Below, piece by piece: positions 1 through 5,114 of a stretch of 6,605 bases of DNA (its first letter is position 1; each line of letters begins with the position of its first letter). The position numbers were made by a program, and so were the translations under genes. This DNA is from Roseiflexaceae bacterium UBA965 (GTDB lineage Bacteria; Chloroflexota; Chloroflexia; Chloroflexales; Roseiflexaceae). Location: positions 9,050 through 15,654 of the forward strand of contig DBCF01000206.1 of assembly GCA_002292925.1 (NCBI GenBank), in the 5' to 3' direction. The notes beneath the pieces are model-generated. The model was not told the origin of the DNA. It did not search any database and was given only the letters and a program-made list of their open reading frames with translations.

Positions 1-420
1 CGTGCCGACATTGGTGCCAACTTTGTCGAGCCCACCATTATTCGCATGCCCACCCAAATCGACGTCGTCTGCGAAGAGACCTTTGCGCCGATTTTGTATA
101 TCATGAGCTACTCGACCATCGAACAAGCGATTGCTATGCACAACGACGTGGCCCAAGGCTTGAGCAGTGCGATTTTCACGGATAGTATGCGCGAAGCCGA
201 ATTGTTCTTGTCACACGGTGGTAGCGATTGTGGGATTGCCAACGTCAATATTGGCACCAGCGGCGCCGAAATCGGTGGCGCATTTGGTGGTGAAAAAGAA
301 ACCGGCGGCGGTCGTGAAAGCGGTAGCGACGCATGGCGGGCCTATATGCGCCGCCAGACCAATACCATCAATTGGGGCAATAGCTTGCCCTTGGCTCAAG
401 GCATCCAGTTCGGCGATTAG
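1..420 (+). CDS. ALDH7-family aldehyde dehydrogenase (antiquitin-like), C-terminal part
   Basis: The gene is open from the first base of the window, so only its last 139 residues are visible. The frame carries the C-terminal hallmarks of the NAD-dependent aldehyde dehydrogenase superfamily. ETFAPI at residues 26-31 holds the conserved cofactor-binding glutamate. GSDCGIANVN, then SGAEIGGAFGGEK and GGGRESGSDAW, are typical of family 7 (antiquitin/ALDH7A1, bacterial AmaB). The protein ends in PLAQGIQF, close to the usual ALDH7 end, so the C-terminus is complete. About 360 residues of a normal 500-residue enzyme lie outside the window, including the catalytic cysteine and the general-base glutamate. 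Family 7 enzymes oxidise alpha-aminoadipic semialdehyde (in equilibrium with piperideine-6-carboxylate) in lysine breakdown, and some act on betaine aldehyde or other aldehydes. The lysine role is inferred from family, not from neighbours. The gene ends 11 bp before a strong terminator, so it is the last gene of its transcript. Confidence 0.93.
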   Translation, partial: RADIGANFVEPTIIRMPTQIDVVCEETFAPILYIMSYSTIEQAIAMHNDVAQGLSSAIFTDSMREAELFLSHGGSDCGIANVNIGTSGAEIGGAFGGEKETGGGRESGSDAWRAYMRRQTNTINWGNSLPLAQGIQFGD

Positions 421-431
421 TCGTAGTCAAC

Positions 432-475
432 ACAAAATCCCCGTGTGGTGCATCTGCACCACACGGGGATTTTGT
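432..475. terminator. Bidirectional intrinsic terminator between the ALDH and DUF554 genes
   Basis: Perfect 20-bp inverted repeat (432-451 and 456-475) around the 4-base loop ATCT. The outer stem is ACAAAATCCCC paired with GGGGATTTTGT, so each direction gives a GC-rich core followed by a short T run. It lies between two convergent genes: the stop at 418-420 on the left and the leftward stop at 484-486 on the right. It can therefore end both transcripts. The T tract is part of the stem and is short. Confidence 0.85.
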
Positions 476-483
476 AGTATCAC

Positions 484-1233
484 CTACAAAAAGGTCTGGA
501 GTGCCCAGACAAACAATGGCCCGAGTAACAACGCCGGTAGGAATGCGGCGATGCGTAATTTGGTGATGTCGAGTAGATTTAAGCCTAACCCCAGTAAAAT
601 AATCCCGCCGGTGCAGGTGGCAATCAACACCGTGGGGTTGTGGGTAGGGTCTGGCACGAGTTGTGCCAAACTCCCTGCTGCCAGTGAAATCCCCCCCTGG
701 AACAACAACAACGGTACTGCCGATATCAGCACTCCTAGCCCATAACTGCTGGCAAGGGCAGCGGCGGTAATGGTGTCGAGAACGGTTTTGATAATCAATA
801 ACTGATTGTCACCGCGCAACCCGTTGTCGATGCTCCCCAAAATTGTGACTGGACCCACGCAAAAAATCAAAAACGCCGCGAATAAACCTTCGCTGAAGCG
901 CTGATCGTTGCTCTGCCCCAAGCGCTGTTGCACGTTGGTCGCCAACGATGACAACCGGGCGTCGAGATTGAGCGCTTCGCCGATGCCGCCACCAATGGTG
1001 ATGGCAACCAAGGCGATGACGATGCCCGCCACGCCATGTATCGTGATATCACTCAGCCCCCAAGCAATCCGCATCCCCAAAAACAAGGTGGTCAAGCCAA
1101 TCGCTGATTGCACCGTGTTGGCGATGCGGGGTGGTAAGGCATTGCGGAAAAATAGTCCAACCAACGCCCCAATTACTACGCCGATGGCGTTGAGCACGCT
1201 CCCGTTGGTTTGTTGCCATAATGACAAACTCAT
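484..1233 (-). CDS. DUF554 family integral membrane protein (YdfK/YqgA type)
   Basis: A 249-residue, very hydrophobic protein with about seven or eight probable membrane segments, roughly residues 11-29, 41-58, 65-84, 115-135, 150-178, 200-221 and 226-246. The order and motifs match DUF554. There is an N-terminal glycine-rich N-A-I-G-V-V-I-G-A-L-x-G segment and the signature CVGPVTILGSIDNGLRGD at residues 125-142. A second hairpin contains Y-G-L-G-V-L-I-S-A-V-P-L-L-L-F-Q-G at 164-180, and a late GLNLLDI element lies near 216. Length fits the family (about 230-250). Members include E. coli YqgA and B. subtilis YdfK; the biochemical role is not established, and small-solute transport is only a guess. 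The start at 1233 is well supported: a GAGGAG ribosome site lies 7-8 bases upstream, and a consensus -10 box stands further upstream. The gene runs toward, and stops 8 bp before, a shared bidirectional terminator. It appears monocistronic. Confidence 0.92.
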   Translation of the reverse strand: MSLSLWQQTNGSVLNAIGVVIGALVGLFFRNALPPRIANTVQSAIGLTTLFLGMRIAWGLSDITIHGVAGIVIALVAITIGGGIGEALNLDARLSSLATNVQQRLGQSNDQRFSEGLFAAFLIFCVGPVTILGSIDNGLRGDNQLLIIKTVLDTITAAALASSYGLGVLISAVPLLLFQGGISLAAGSLAQLVPDPTHNPTVLIATCTGGIILLGLGLNLLDITKLRIAAFLPALLLGPLFVWALQTFL

Positions 1234-1264
1234 TGTGTACTCCTCGTGTTATCTGTGTGGCTTG

Positions 1265-1296
1265 ATTATACGAGATTACGCGCAGTTGTTTGACAA
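1265..1296 (-). promoter_or_regulatory. Probable sigma70-type promoter of the DUF554 gene
   Basis: Read on the minus strand, TTGTCA (1291-1296) is followed by a perfect TATAAT (1265-1270). The spacer is 20 bp, longer than the ideal 17, so the -10 box is the stronger evidence. The implied transcript start near 1258 leaves a leader of about 25 bases containing the GAGGAG ribosome site before the ATG at 1233. The 95-bp gap between the DUF554 gene and the upstream orphan gene (1234-1328) holds nothing else I recognise and shows no clear terminator, so some read-through from the orphan gene is possible. Confidence 0.5.
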
Positions 1297-1328
1297 TTTG
1301 GGACGTAACAGCGGTGTGGTAATCTGGG

Positions 1329-1916
1329 CTAATTGATTTGATGAAGCATGCATTGCTGGGTGATGATGCGTTCGGCGGTGGGGTGCCCACCCATCAGCAT
1401 TTGGCCATCAGCGAGGAATAGCGCGCCGGTGAGGACGCGTGAGGCGGTGCCCATCAAAAATTGTTTCATTGTATCTGATTCACCGGTGCACTGTTGTTGG
1501 CGGATGCAGTTGATGCGTACCCGCTGATTTGCCCAAATAAGTGATTGTTTCCGAAAGTACGCTTCGATTTCGAGATGATGTGCGTGCTGATCATCAATAC
1601 AAACCACATACGATAGCGAATTTTTAATCATCAGTGGCAGTGGCAATAATGTACACAATTGAATCCCAAAATGCCAATTATCAACAGTACTTTCTCGCTG
1701 AATTGTATGCACAATCGCATCAATTTGTGGGACTTGTGCTAAACTATTGTTGGTTTGCTGTAACAATATCCCCCAATCATTGATAGAAGATTGTGTCTGC
1801 CATATCATTGACTGCTGCGGTTGGCTATACATCACGCTGACGGCGATATCGCGTGTAGCACTCTCAAGTGCGACGATGATTTGTGGTGTGTTGTCATCCC
1901 AATGTGACGTGGGCAT
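1329..1916 (-). CDS. Unrecognised protein divergent from the GntR regulator
   Basis: I do not recognise this 195-residue protein. It has no signal peptide and no obvious membrane segment. The most hydrophobic stretch is around residues 86-98. It is rich in glutamine and isoleucine, has four cysteines (88, 106, 137, 143, with one more at 189), and ends in a segment resembling an alpha-helix pair (residues 150-195, with a G-x-x-S-R-V-L-T-G-A-L-F-L-A-D-G-Q stretch). Start choice is uncertain. The ATG at 1916 has an AAGG ribosome site about 6 bases upstream and leaves a normal 92-bp divergent region before the GntR gene. The frame stays open to ATGs at 1994 and 2027, but the latter would overlap the GntR gene, and neither has a convincing ribosome site. 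Base composition is somewhat richer in A+T than the flanking genes. Head-to-head placement with a GntR/FadR regulator suggests control by it, but this is inference. That it is a real gene is likely but not certain. Confidence 0.6.
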   Translation of the reverse strand: MPTSHWDDNTPQIIVALESATRDIAVSVMYSQPQQSMIWQTQSSINDWGILLQQTNNSLAQVPQIDAIVHTIQRESTVDNWHFGIQLCTLLPLPLMIKNSLSYVVCIDDQHAHHLEIEAYFRKQSLIWANQRVRINCIRQQQCTGESDTMKQFLMGTASRVLTGALFLADGQMLMGGHPTAERIITQQCMLHQIN

Positions 1917-1962
1917 AACTGCCTTAATGGTGATATGAGCTGGTTTATAAAGAAATTCCACT

Positions 1963-1979
1963 AACCTGTATGATAGGTT
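1963..1979. promoter_or_regulatory. Palindrome in the divergent promoter region, candidate GntR operator
   Basis: An imperfect 17-bp palindrome, AACCT-N7-AGGTT, with a further T/A match inside. It sits between the divergent orphan gene and the GntR regulator gene (start at 2009). The embedded TATGAT (1969-1974) resembles a rightward -10 box without a good -35. Reading leftward, TATAAA at about 1946-1951 could serve the orphan gene. FCD-type GntR proteins bind short palindromes and commonly repress their own promoter and a divergent target, so an operator is plausible here. Binding is inferred only from position and symmetry. Confidence 0.35.
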
Positions 1980-2008
1980 TTGCGTAGTATACATGAGGAT
2001 AGAGTACA

Positions 2009-2770
2009 GTGCAACAAGATGGGGCATTGCGTAAAATCGCCAAAATCACGTTAGTCGAACAAACCGTCGATCGGGTGCAATCGTACGTGTTGAGTCGCCA
2101 ATTGCAACCTGGTGATACATTACCGTCAGAGATGCGTTTGGCTGAGACCCTCGGTGTCAGTCGGCCCGTGGTGCGTGAGGCATTGCGCACCCTCGCTGGG
2201 CGTGGCATGCTGACGATTGCCAATGGGCGCAATGCGATTATTAGTCCGGTAACAGCGACTGCGTTGGTGCATTTTTTTGAACGGGCCACCCAACTCAATG
2301 CGGTGACGGTGCGTGAGTTGCTCGAGGTGCGGCGGGGTATCGAAATTCAGTCTATTTCGTTAGCGGCCCAACGGCGCACTGATGACCATATTGCCAAAAT
2401 GAACGCAATATTGATTGGGATGTCCGATGTCCGCTATGATTTGCAGTTGTATAGTGAGCTTGATGCCCAGTTGCATTTGCAAATCGCTGCAGCCAGTCAG
2501 AATCAAATGATATATTATTTTGTCGAATCATTAGGTGATGCCTTGCGCCAAGTCAGTCTTGCAGGCCTACAACATCGCCGTAATCGGGCCGAATTAGATG
2601 AAGTCCATGACATCCATTGTCAACTAGTGCAGGCTGTCATCGCTCAAAACAGTGCCCTCGCTGAGACAACAATGGCGTTACACGTAGAATCAGCAATGGT
2701 AGCGTTACGTCGCACTGGTGAAAGTGCTATAATGACCGGAACTTCTGCTGACACCACGACGTCAGTGTAA
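2009..2770 (+). CDS. GntR family transcriptional regulator, FadR/FCD subfamily
   Basis: A 253-residue regulator. Residues about 15-78 form the GntR winged helix-turn-helix, with PGDTLPSEMRLAETLGVSRP followed by VVREALRTLAGRGM, and a wing near IANGRNAIIS. Residues about 102-230 form the all-helical FCD effector domain. Residues that match its usual metal/ligand site are visible: D152 and H156 (D-x3-H in ELDAQLHLQIAAAS), H203 and H225. Such proteins sense small carboxylates or related metabolites through the FCD pocket, and usually repress nearby catabolic or transport genes. The effector here cannot be told. Start is GTG at 2009, with GAGGA at 1995-1999 nine bases upstream; this keeps the N-terminus at the normal distance from the DNA-binding domain. 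The last 20 residues (serine/threonine-rich) lie beyond the domain. It is divergent from the orphan gene and is followed, after 106 bp, by a MerR-type gene on the same strand. I see no convincing terminator between the two. Confidence 0.92.
   Translation: MQQDGALRKIAKITLVEQTVDRVQSYVLSRQLQPGDTLPSEMRLAETLGVSRPVVREALRTLAGRGMLTIANGRNAIISPVTATALVHFFERATQLNAVTVRELLEVRRGIEIQSISLAAQRRTDDHIAKMNAILIGMSDVRYDLQLYSELDAQLHLQIAAASQNQMIYYFVESLGDALRQVSLAGLQHRRNRAELDEVHDIHCQLVQAVIAQNSALAETTMALHVESAMVALRRTGESAIMTGTSADTTTSV
2705..2733 (+). promoter_or_regulatory. Possible internal promoter at the 3' end of the GntR gene
   Basis: TGCTATAAT (2725-2733) is a perfect extended -10 element. Seventeen bases upstream of it stands a weak -35 match, TTACGT (2705-2710). 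A transcript from near 2740 would carry a leader of about 137 bases before the MerR-type gene. It lies within coding sequence, so it may be chance. Confidence 0.3.
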
Positions 2771-2810
2771 TAGGCTAGAGTGCCGATACATTACTATTAT
2801 TTGGTCTTTT

Positions 2811-2839
2811 TTGACAAATAGTAAATGAGTCTGTACTAT
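2811..2839 (+). promoter_or_regulatory. Strong promoter of the MerR-type gene
   Basis: A perfect -35 TTGACA (2811-2816), a 17-bp spacer and TACTAT (2834-2839) as the -10 box. The transcript would begin near 2846, leaving a leader of about 30 bases. That leader contains AAGGA (2865-2869), seven bases before the ATG at 2877. This is the best-matched sigma70-type promoter in the window. Confidence 0.65.
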
Positions 2840-2840
2840 T
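2817..2840. promoter_or_regulatory. Dyad across the MerR-gene promoter, candidate autoregulatory operator
   Basis: AATAGTA (2817-2823) and TACTATT (2834-2840) form 7-bp inverted arms around 10 bases. The dyad fills the spacer between -35 and -10 and covers the -10 box. A third arm, TTACTATT at 2791-2798, pairs perfectly over 8 bp with AATAGTAA at 2817-2824. MerR proteins characteristically bind dyads placed between the -35 and -10 boxes, so autoregulation by the gene just downstream is a natural reading. A direct repeat CTGTAAG (2842-2848 and 2861-2867) in the leader is of unknown meaning. Confidence 0.45.
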
Positions 2841-2876
2841 GCTGTAAGTTTTCGGTAATACTGTAAGGATTGCTCA

Positions 2877-3542
2877 ATGAACAAAGAAGGCGTTACGATA
2901 AACGAATTGTCCAAGATGGCCAATGTGACAGTGCGTACGATTCGGTTTTATACCGACGAAGGGGTACTTGATGAGCCCGCAGGGCGTGATCGCTATGCGC
3001 GCTATACTCGCCGCCACTACCTGCAATTGAATGCCGCCCGTACCCTCAAAGAGCGCTATTTGCCATTGCGTGTGATTCGCGACCAAATGGCATCGTTGAG
3101 CGAAACCGAACTCGAGCGACTTGCAGGCCCGGTACCAGCACACATCGAAGATCGCTTCAACGATGTCGAAAGTATCGCAGAATCGCATATCGTGGCTGCG
3201 CAACAGTTGACGTCTATGGTTGCAATGTCGCATGTCCGAATGGCGTTCTCTCCAAGCGAAACAGAGTATAGTGCACCGCCACTCAATGAAACCAAGTTTG
3301 ATTTTTTGAGTAATGCGACGGTACACGAAGAAAAAAGCAAACCGAGTTATGCGGTGCCTCGTGATTTGCGGGTGATGCGTCAACCACAATCAGCTACGCC
3401 TACCGCACAATCTGGGTCTGCGACAGGTGATGTGTGGCATCGGATTGTCATCAGCCCCAGCATGGAACTTCATGTGCGTGAAGATGGCATGCAAGAAGCG
3501 GGTGAAATCAGACGTATTTTGGCGTCGCTTCGTAAACGCTAA
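2877..3542 (+). CDS. MerR-family transcriptional regulator with a distinct C-terminal module
   Basis: A 221-residue protein. Residues 6-75 are a MerR-type DNA-binding domain: TINELSKMANVTVRTIRFYTDEGVL contains the helix-turn-helix and the family's R-x-I-R-x-Y motif. The wing RYARYTRRHYLQLNAAR and the helix with LPLRVIRDQM follow. In place of the usual long dimerisation coiled coil there is a short helical stretch to about residue 122, then a polar, low-complexity linker (about 123-183) rich in S, T, P and Q. A compact C-terminal module closes the protein (W187-HRIVISPSMELHVRED, then an Arg/Lys-rich helix to 221). There is no cysteine anywhere, so it is not a thiol-metal sensor of the MerR/CueR kind. 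The tail probably holds the ligand or partner site, but its function is unknown to me. The start is backed by AAGGA seven bases upstream and a strong promoter. The gene may regulate itself through a dyad in that promoter and ends just before an intrinsic terminator. Confidence 0.88.
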   Translation: MNKEGVTINELSKMANVTVRTIRFYTDEGVLDEPAGRDRYARYTRRHYLQLNAARTLKERYLPLRVIRDQMASLSETELERLAGPVPAHIEDRFNDVESIAESHIVAAQQLTSMVAMSHVRMAFSPSETEYSAPPLNETKFDFLSNATVHEEKSKPSYAVPRDLRVMRQPQSATPTAQSGSATGDVWHRIVISPSMELHVREDGMQEAGEIRRILASLRKR

Positions 3543-3569
3543 TAGCCAGCGCTATTGCGTGGTATTTTT

Positions 3570-3602
3570 CCTCACTGTGTTATTGCACAGTGAGGATTTT
3601 TT
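3570..3602 (+). terminator. Intrinsic terminator of the MerR-type gene
   Basis: Ten-base-pair stem CCTCACTGTG/CACAGTGAGG (3570-3579 and 3586-3595) around the loop TTATTG, followed by A and six T. It starts 27 bp after the stop codon at 3540-3542. A run of T also precedes the stem, so activity on the other strand would be weak. Confidence 0.9.
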
Positions 3603-3682
3603 CCTAACAAAAAACAGGTATCGAGCAAATAATCATGCCTTGTGTCAACACCTACGCCAAAACTTCACCTCTAGCGTCTTCC

Positions 3683-4019
3683 ATGCCAGTTGGTTACAAC
3701 CGGCGTGGAATCTCTCTGTGCGACTAGCGTGATTACATGGCGCCGTAGGCGCAGTGCAATCACCGTATTCACCGAATGTTGGAACGGTAAAGACCTCGAT
3801 TCTGCTGACCACAAGAGCCACGTGACCTATGCAGTCAATCGGGTATGTGCACTTGGTACTGTCGCCGTGCCCCGCATTGACGTGTTGGTGCGCTACCCAG
3901 CTCAGGCCAATGTTGCCGAACTGGCTATGTCGTCAGGCTCAATCTACTCGATGCATGCCGACTTCTTCAATGCCTGGAACCCTGCTGCATTTGCCCAACT
4001 CGTCGGTCGCATCCGCTAG
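3683..4019 (+). pseudogene. Decayed DUF1996-domain gene, C-terminal remnant
   Basis: The frame from about 3690 to the stop at 4017-4019 reads like the C-terminal half of DUF1996 proteins. It has CWNGKDLDSADHKSH at residues 30-44 from a TTG at 3690. Then V-x-Y-x-V-N-x-x-C, V-A-V-P-R-I-D-V-L-V-R-Y-P, and the late SGSIYSMHADFFNAW motif (residues 82-96, bases about 3933-3977) follow. Intact members are 230 residues or more, often secreted, and of unknown function. Here the N-terminal half (normally with H-x-H-D/x-F and Y-W-x-P-T-L motifs) is absent. The same frame has TAG and TAA stops upstream, and no ribosome site precedes a start. A P-V-G-Y stretch in the neighbouring frame at 3683-3697 could be the preceding family segment moved out of frame, and a short loss near 3745-3755 would explain the WRRRR junction. 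The 88 bp between the MerR terminator and this remnant hold nothing else I can identify. A short functional protein starting at TTG 3690 cannot be excluded but looks unlikely. Confidence 0.7.
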
Positions 4020-4029
4020 TGAGAAAAAG

Positions 4030-4066
4030 AATCCCCGCAGTGACAACAATTGTCACTGCGGGGATT
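4030..4066. terminator. Bidirectional intrinsic terminator, DUF1996 remnant / sulfotransferase operon
   Basis: A perfect 17-bp stem (4030-4046 and 4050-4066) around the loop CAA, with the AATCCCCGC/GCGGGGATT outer core. Rightward it is followed by TTCG and six T (4071-4076). Leftward it is followed by CTTTTTCTC. It therefore has a T tract on both sides. It lies 38 bp past the stop codon of the sulfotransferase gene and 10 bp past the remnant's stop. Confidence 0.92.
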
Positions 4067-4104
4067 TTCGTTTTTTGCATTACCGATGAATCAACAATAG
4101 GTAT

Positions 4105-5100
4105 TTAGCGCTCTAATTTGTGTTGTTGCATCACCGATTTGCGCCAGGCGAGTTCTTTGGTTTGAGCGTCCATGACGCTGGCCCGCCATTCGATATCGGC
4201 TTTGAGTTGGCTGATTTCGTGCAAATGCTGGCGCCGGCGATAATCCCAATAAATCGCCGTCTCGGGTGAGATGGCCGCATCAGATTGGCCAAGTTGTTGG
4301 CGAATCTGGTCGAATTGCTGTTGCACGGCGGCATCGGCGATATCCATCTGACACAGCGCATAGACCGCTGCCACGTGAGCAATCATATCGGGATGGCTGA
4401 CCAGTGCATTATCGTCGATGGCGTGATGGCGCTCCCCTTTGGCCAAAAACGCCGTCAGTTGTTGCCCAAGTGGTGACGTGACCTCTGGTAATGTGAGATT
4501 GAGCAGACTGGTGACTGGGGCCAACGCCGCGCTCCAGTCATTGAGCAAATCATCGTAGCGCAACTGCACGCGCGGCAGGTGGCGGGTATGGTATTCGGCG
4601 GCGAGGGTGTAGCGCAACCACAATTGCAAGCCGACCTGGGTGGGCATCTGGTCACGGGCGTGGAGCGATGCCGCGACTTCGAGAGGATTGCGGAGCATCA
4701 TGATGGCGATCACGCTATAGCCAGCCTGTGCTAATGGTGCTTCCCAGAGTGGCAAGGTATGACAGATCCGCGGGTCTTTGACCAAGGCCACCGGGTTGGG
4801 TGCTACATGCTGGTTGACAAAGGCAGTGATCTCGGCGCTGGCACTCCTTGTTGCTGCGGTGCTGGCGTCGCAGATGCGCTGAGGGATAAATGGGTCATCC
4901 CACACAAAACCATGCCCCGCCAACAAGCGGTCGTGCATAGCCACGACCTCGAGTGGCTCCCAGTGACCCGAGGAATTGTGATGGGTGTTGGTCATCATTT
5001 CGCCGGGTAGGGTCGCCCCCAACAAGTTGAGGGCGCGGGTGACGGCCGATGTGCCACTGCGATGCATGCCCAGTACGGCGCCAAATACATTGTGAGTCAT
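4105..5100 (-). CDS. Sulfotransferase family protein (PAPS-dependent) with coiled-coil tail
   Basis: A 331-residue protein. GMHRSGTSAVTRAL at residues 11-24 is the 5'-phosphosulfate-binding loop of bacterial PAPS sulfotransferases. ALVKDPR (105-111) and MMLRNPLEVAASL (134-146), with R137 and S145, fit the strand and helix that bind the 3'-phosphate. It is expected to move a sulfonate from PAPS to a hydroxyl or amino group, perhaps on a surface glycan or lipid; the acceptor cannot be told. The catalytic fold ends near residue 225. A helical region follows, and the last 50 residues (YWDYRRRQHLHEISQL onward) look like a coiled coil with a 14-residue repeat (WRxSVM at 305 and 319). The ATG at 5100 is preferred: AAGGA stands 8 bases upstream and the phosphosulfate loop then falls at the usual place. 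The frame stays open to an ATG at 5145, inside the upstream gene. The gene follows cysNC with an 11-bp gap, which ties it to PAPS supply, and ends at a bidirectional terminator. Confidence 0.88.
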   Translation of the reverse strand: MTHNVFGAVLGMHRSGTSAVTRALNLLGATLPGEMMTNTHHNSSGHWEPLEVVAMHDRLLAGHGFVWDDPFIPQRICDASTAATRSASAEITAFVNQHVAPNPVALVKDPRICHTLPLWEAPLAQAGYSVIAIMMLRNPLEVAASLHARDQMPTQVGLQLWLRYTLAAEYHTRHLPRVQLRYDDLLNDWSAALAPVTSLLNLTLPEVTSPLGQQLTAFLAKGERHHAIDDNALVSHPDMIAHVAAVYALCQMDIADAAVQQQFDQIRQQLGQSDAAISPETAIYWDYRRRQHLHEISQLKADIEWRASVMDAQTKELAWRKSVMQQHKLER

Positions 5101-5104
5101 GGTC

Positions 5105-5114
5105 ACCATCCTTA
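5105..5114 (-). promoter_or_regulatory. Ribosome site of the sulfotransferase overlapping the cysNC stop
   Basis: On the minus strand the TAA stop of cysNC (5112-5114) is part of the string TAAGGATGG. Its AAGGA is the ribosome site for the ATG at 5100. Terminating ribosomes would sit on the initiation site, so the two proteins are probably translationally coupled. The placement also argues for 5100 over the upstream ATGs at 5109 and 5145. Confidence 0.7.

Noticed and set aside
167..745. A rightward open frame running from inside the ALDH gene across the terminator into the DUF554 gene.
   Set aside because: It crosses a strong terminator and overlaps two well-supported genes in other frames, with no recognisable domain.
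1290..1320. TTGACA on the plus strand at 1290-1295 as a rightward promoter.
   Set aside because: No acceptable -10 box lies 16-18 bases downstream, and no rightward gene follows. The same bases serve as a -35 on the other strand.
908..1336. A rightward open frame opposite the DUF554 gene start and its promoter.
   Set aside because: Antisense shadow; its amino-acid content is alanine/proline/methionine-rich with no motif.
3427..3732. A rightward open frame overlapping the MerR gene end and running through its terminator.
   Set aside because: It includes the terminator hairpin as coding sequence and has no similarity I recognise; the MerR frame is the real one.
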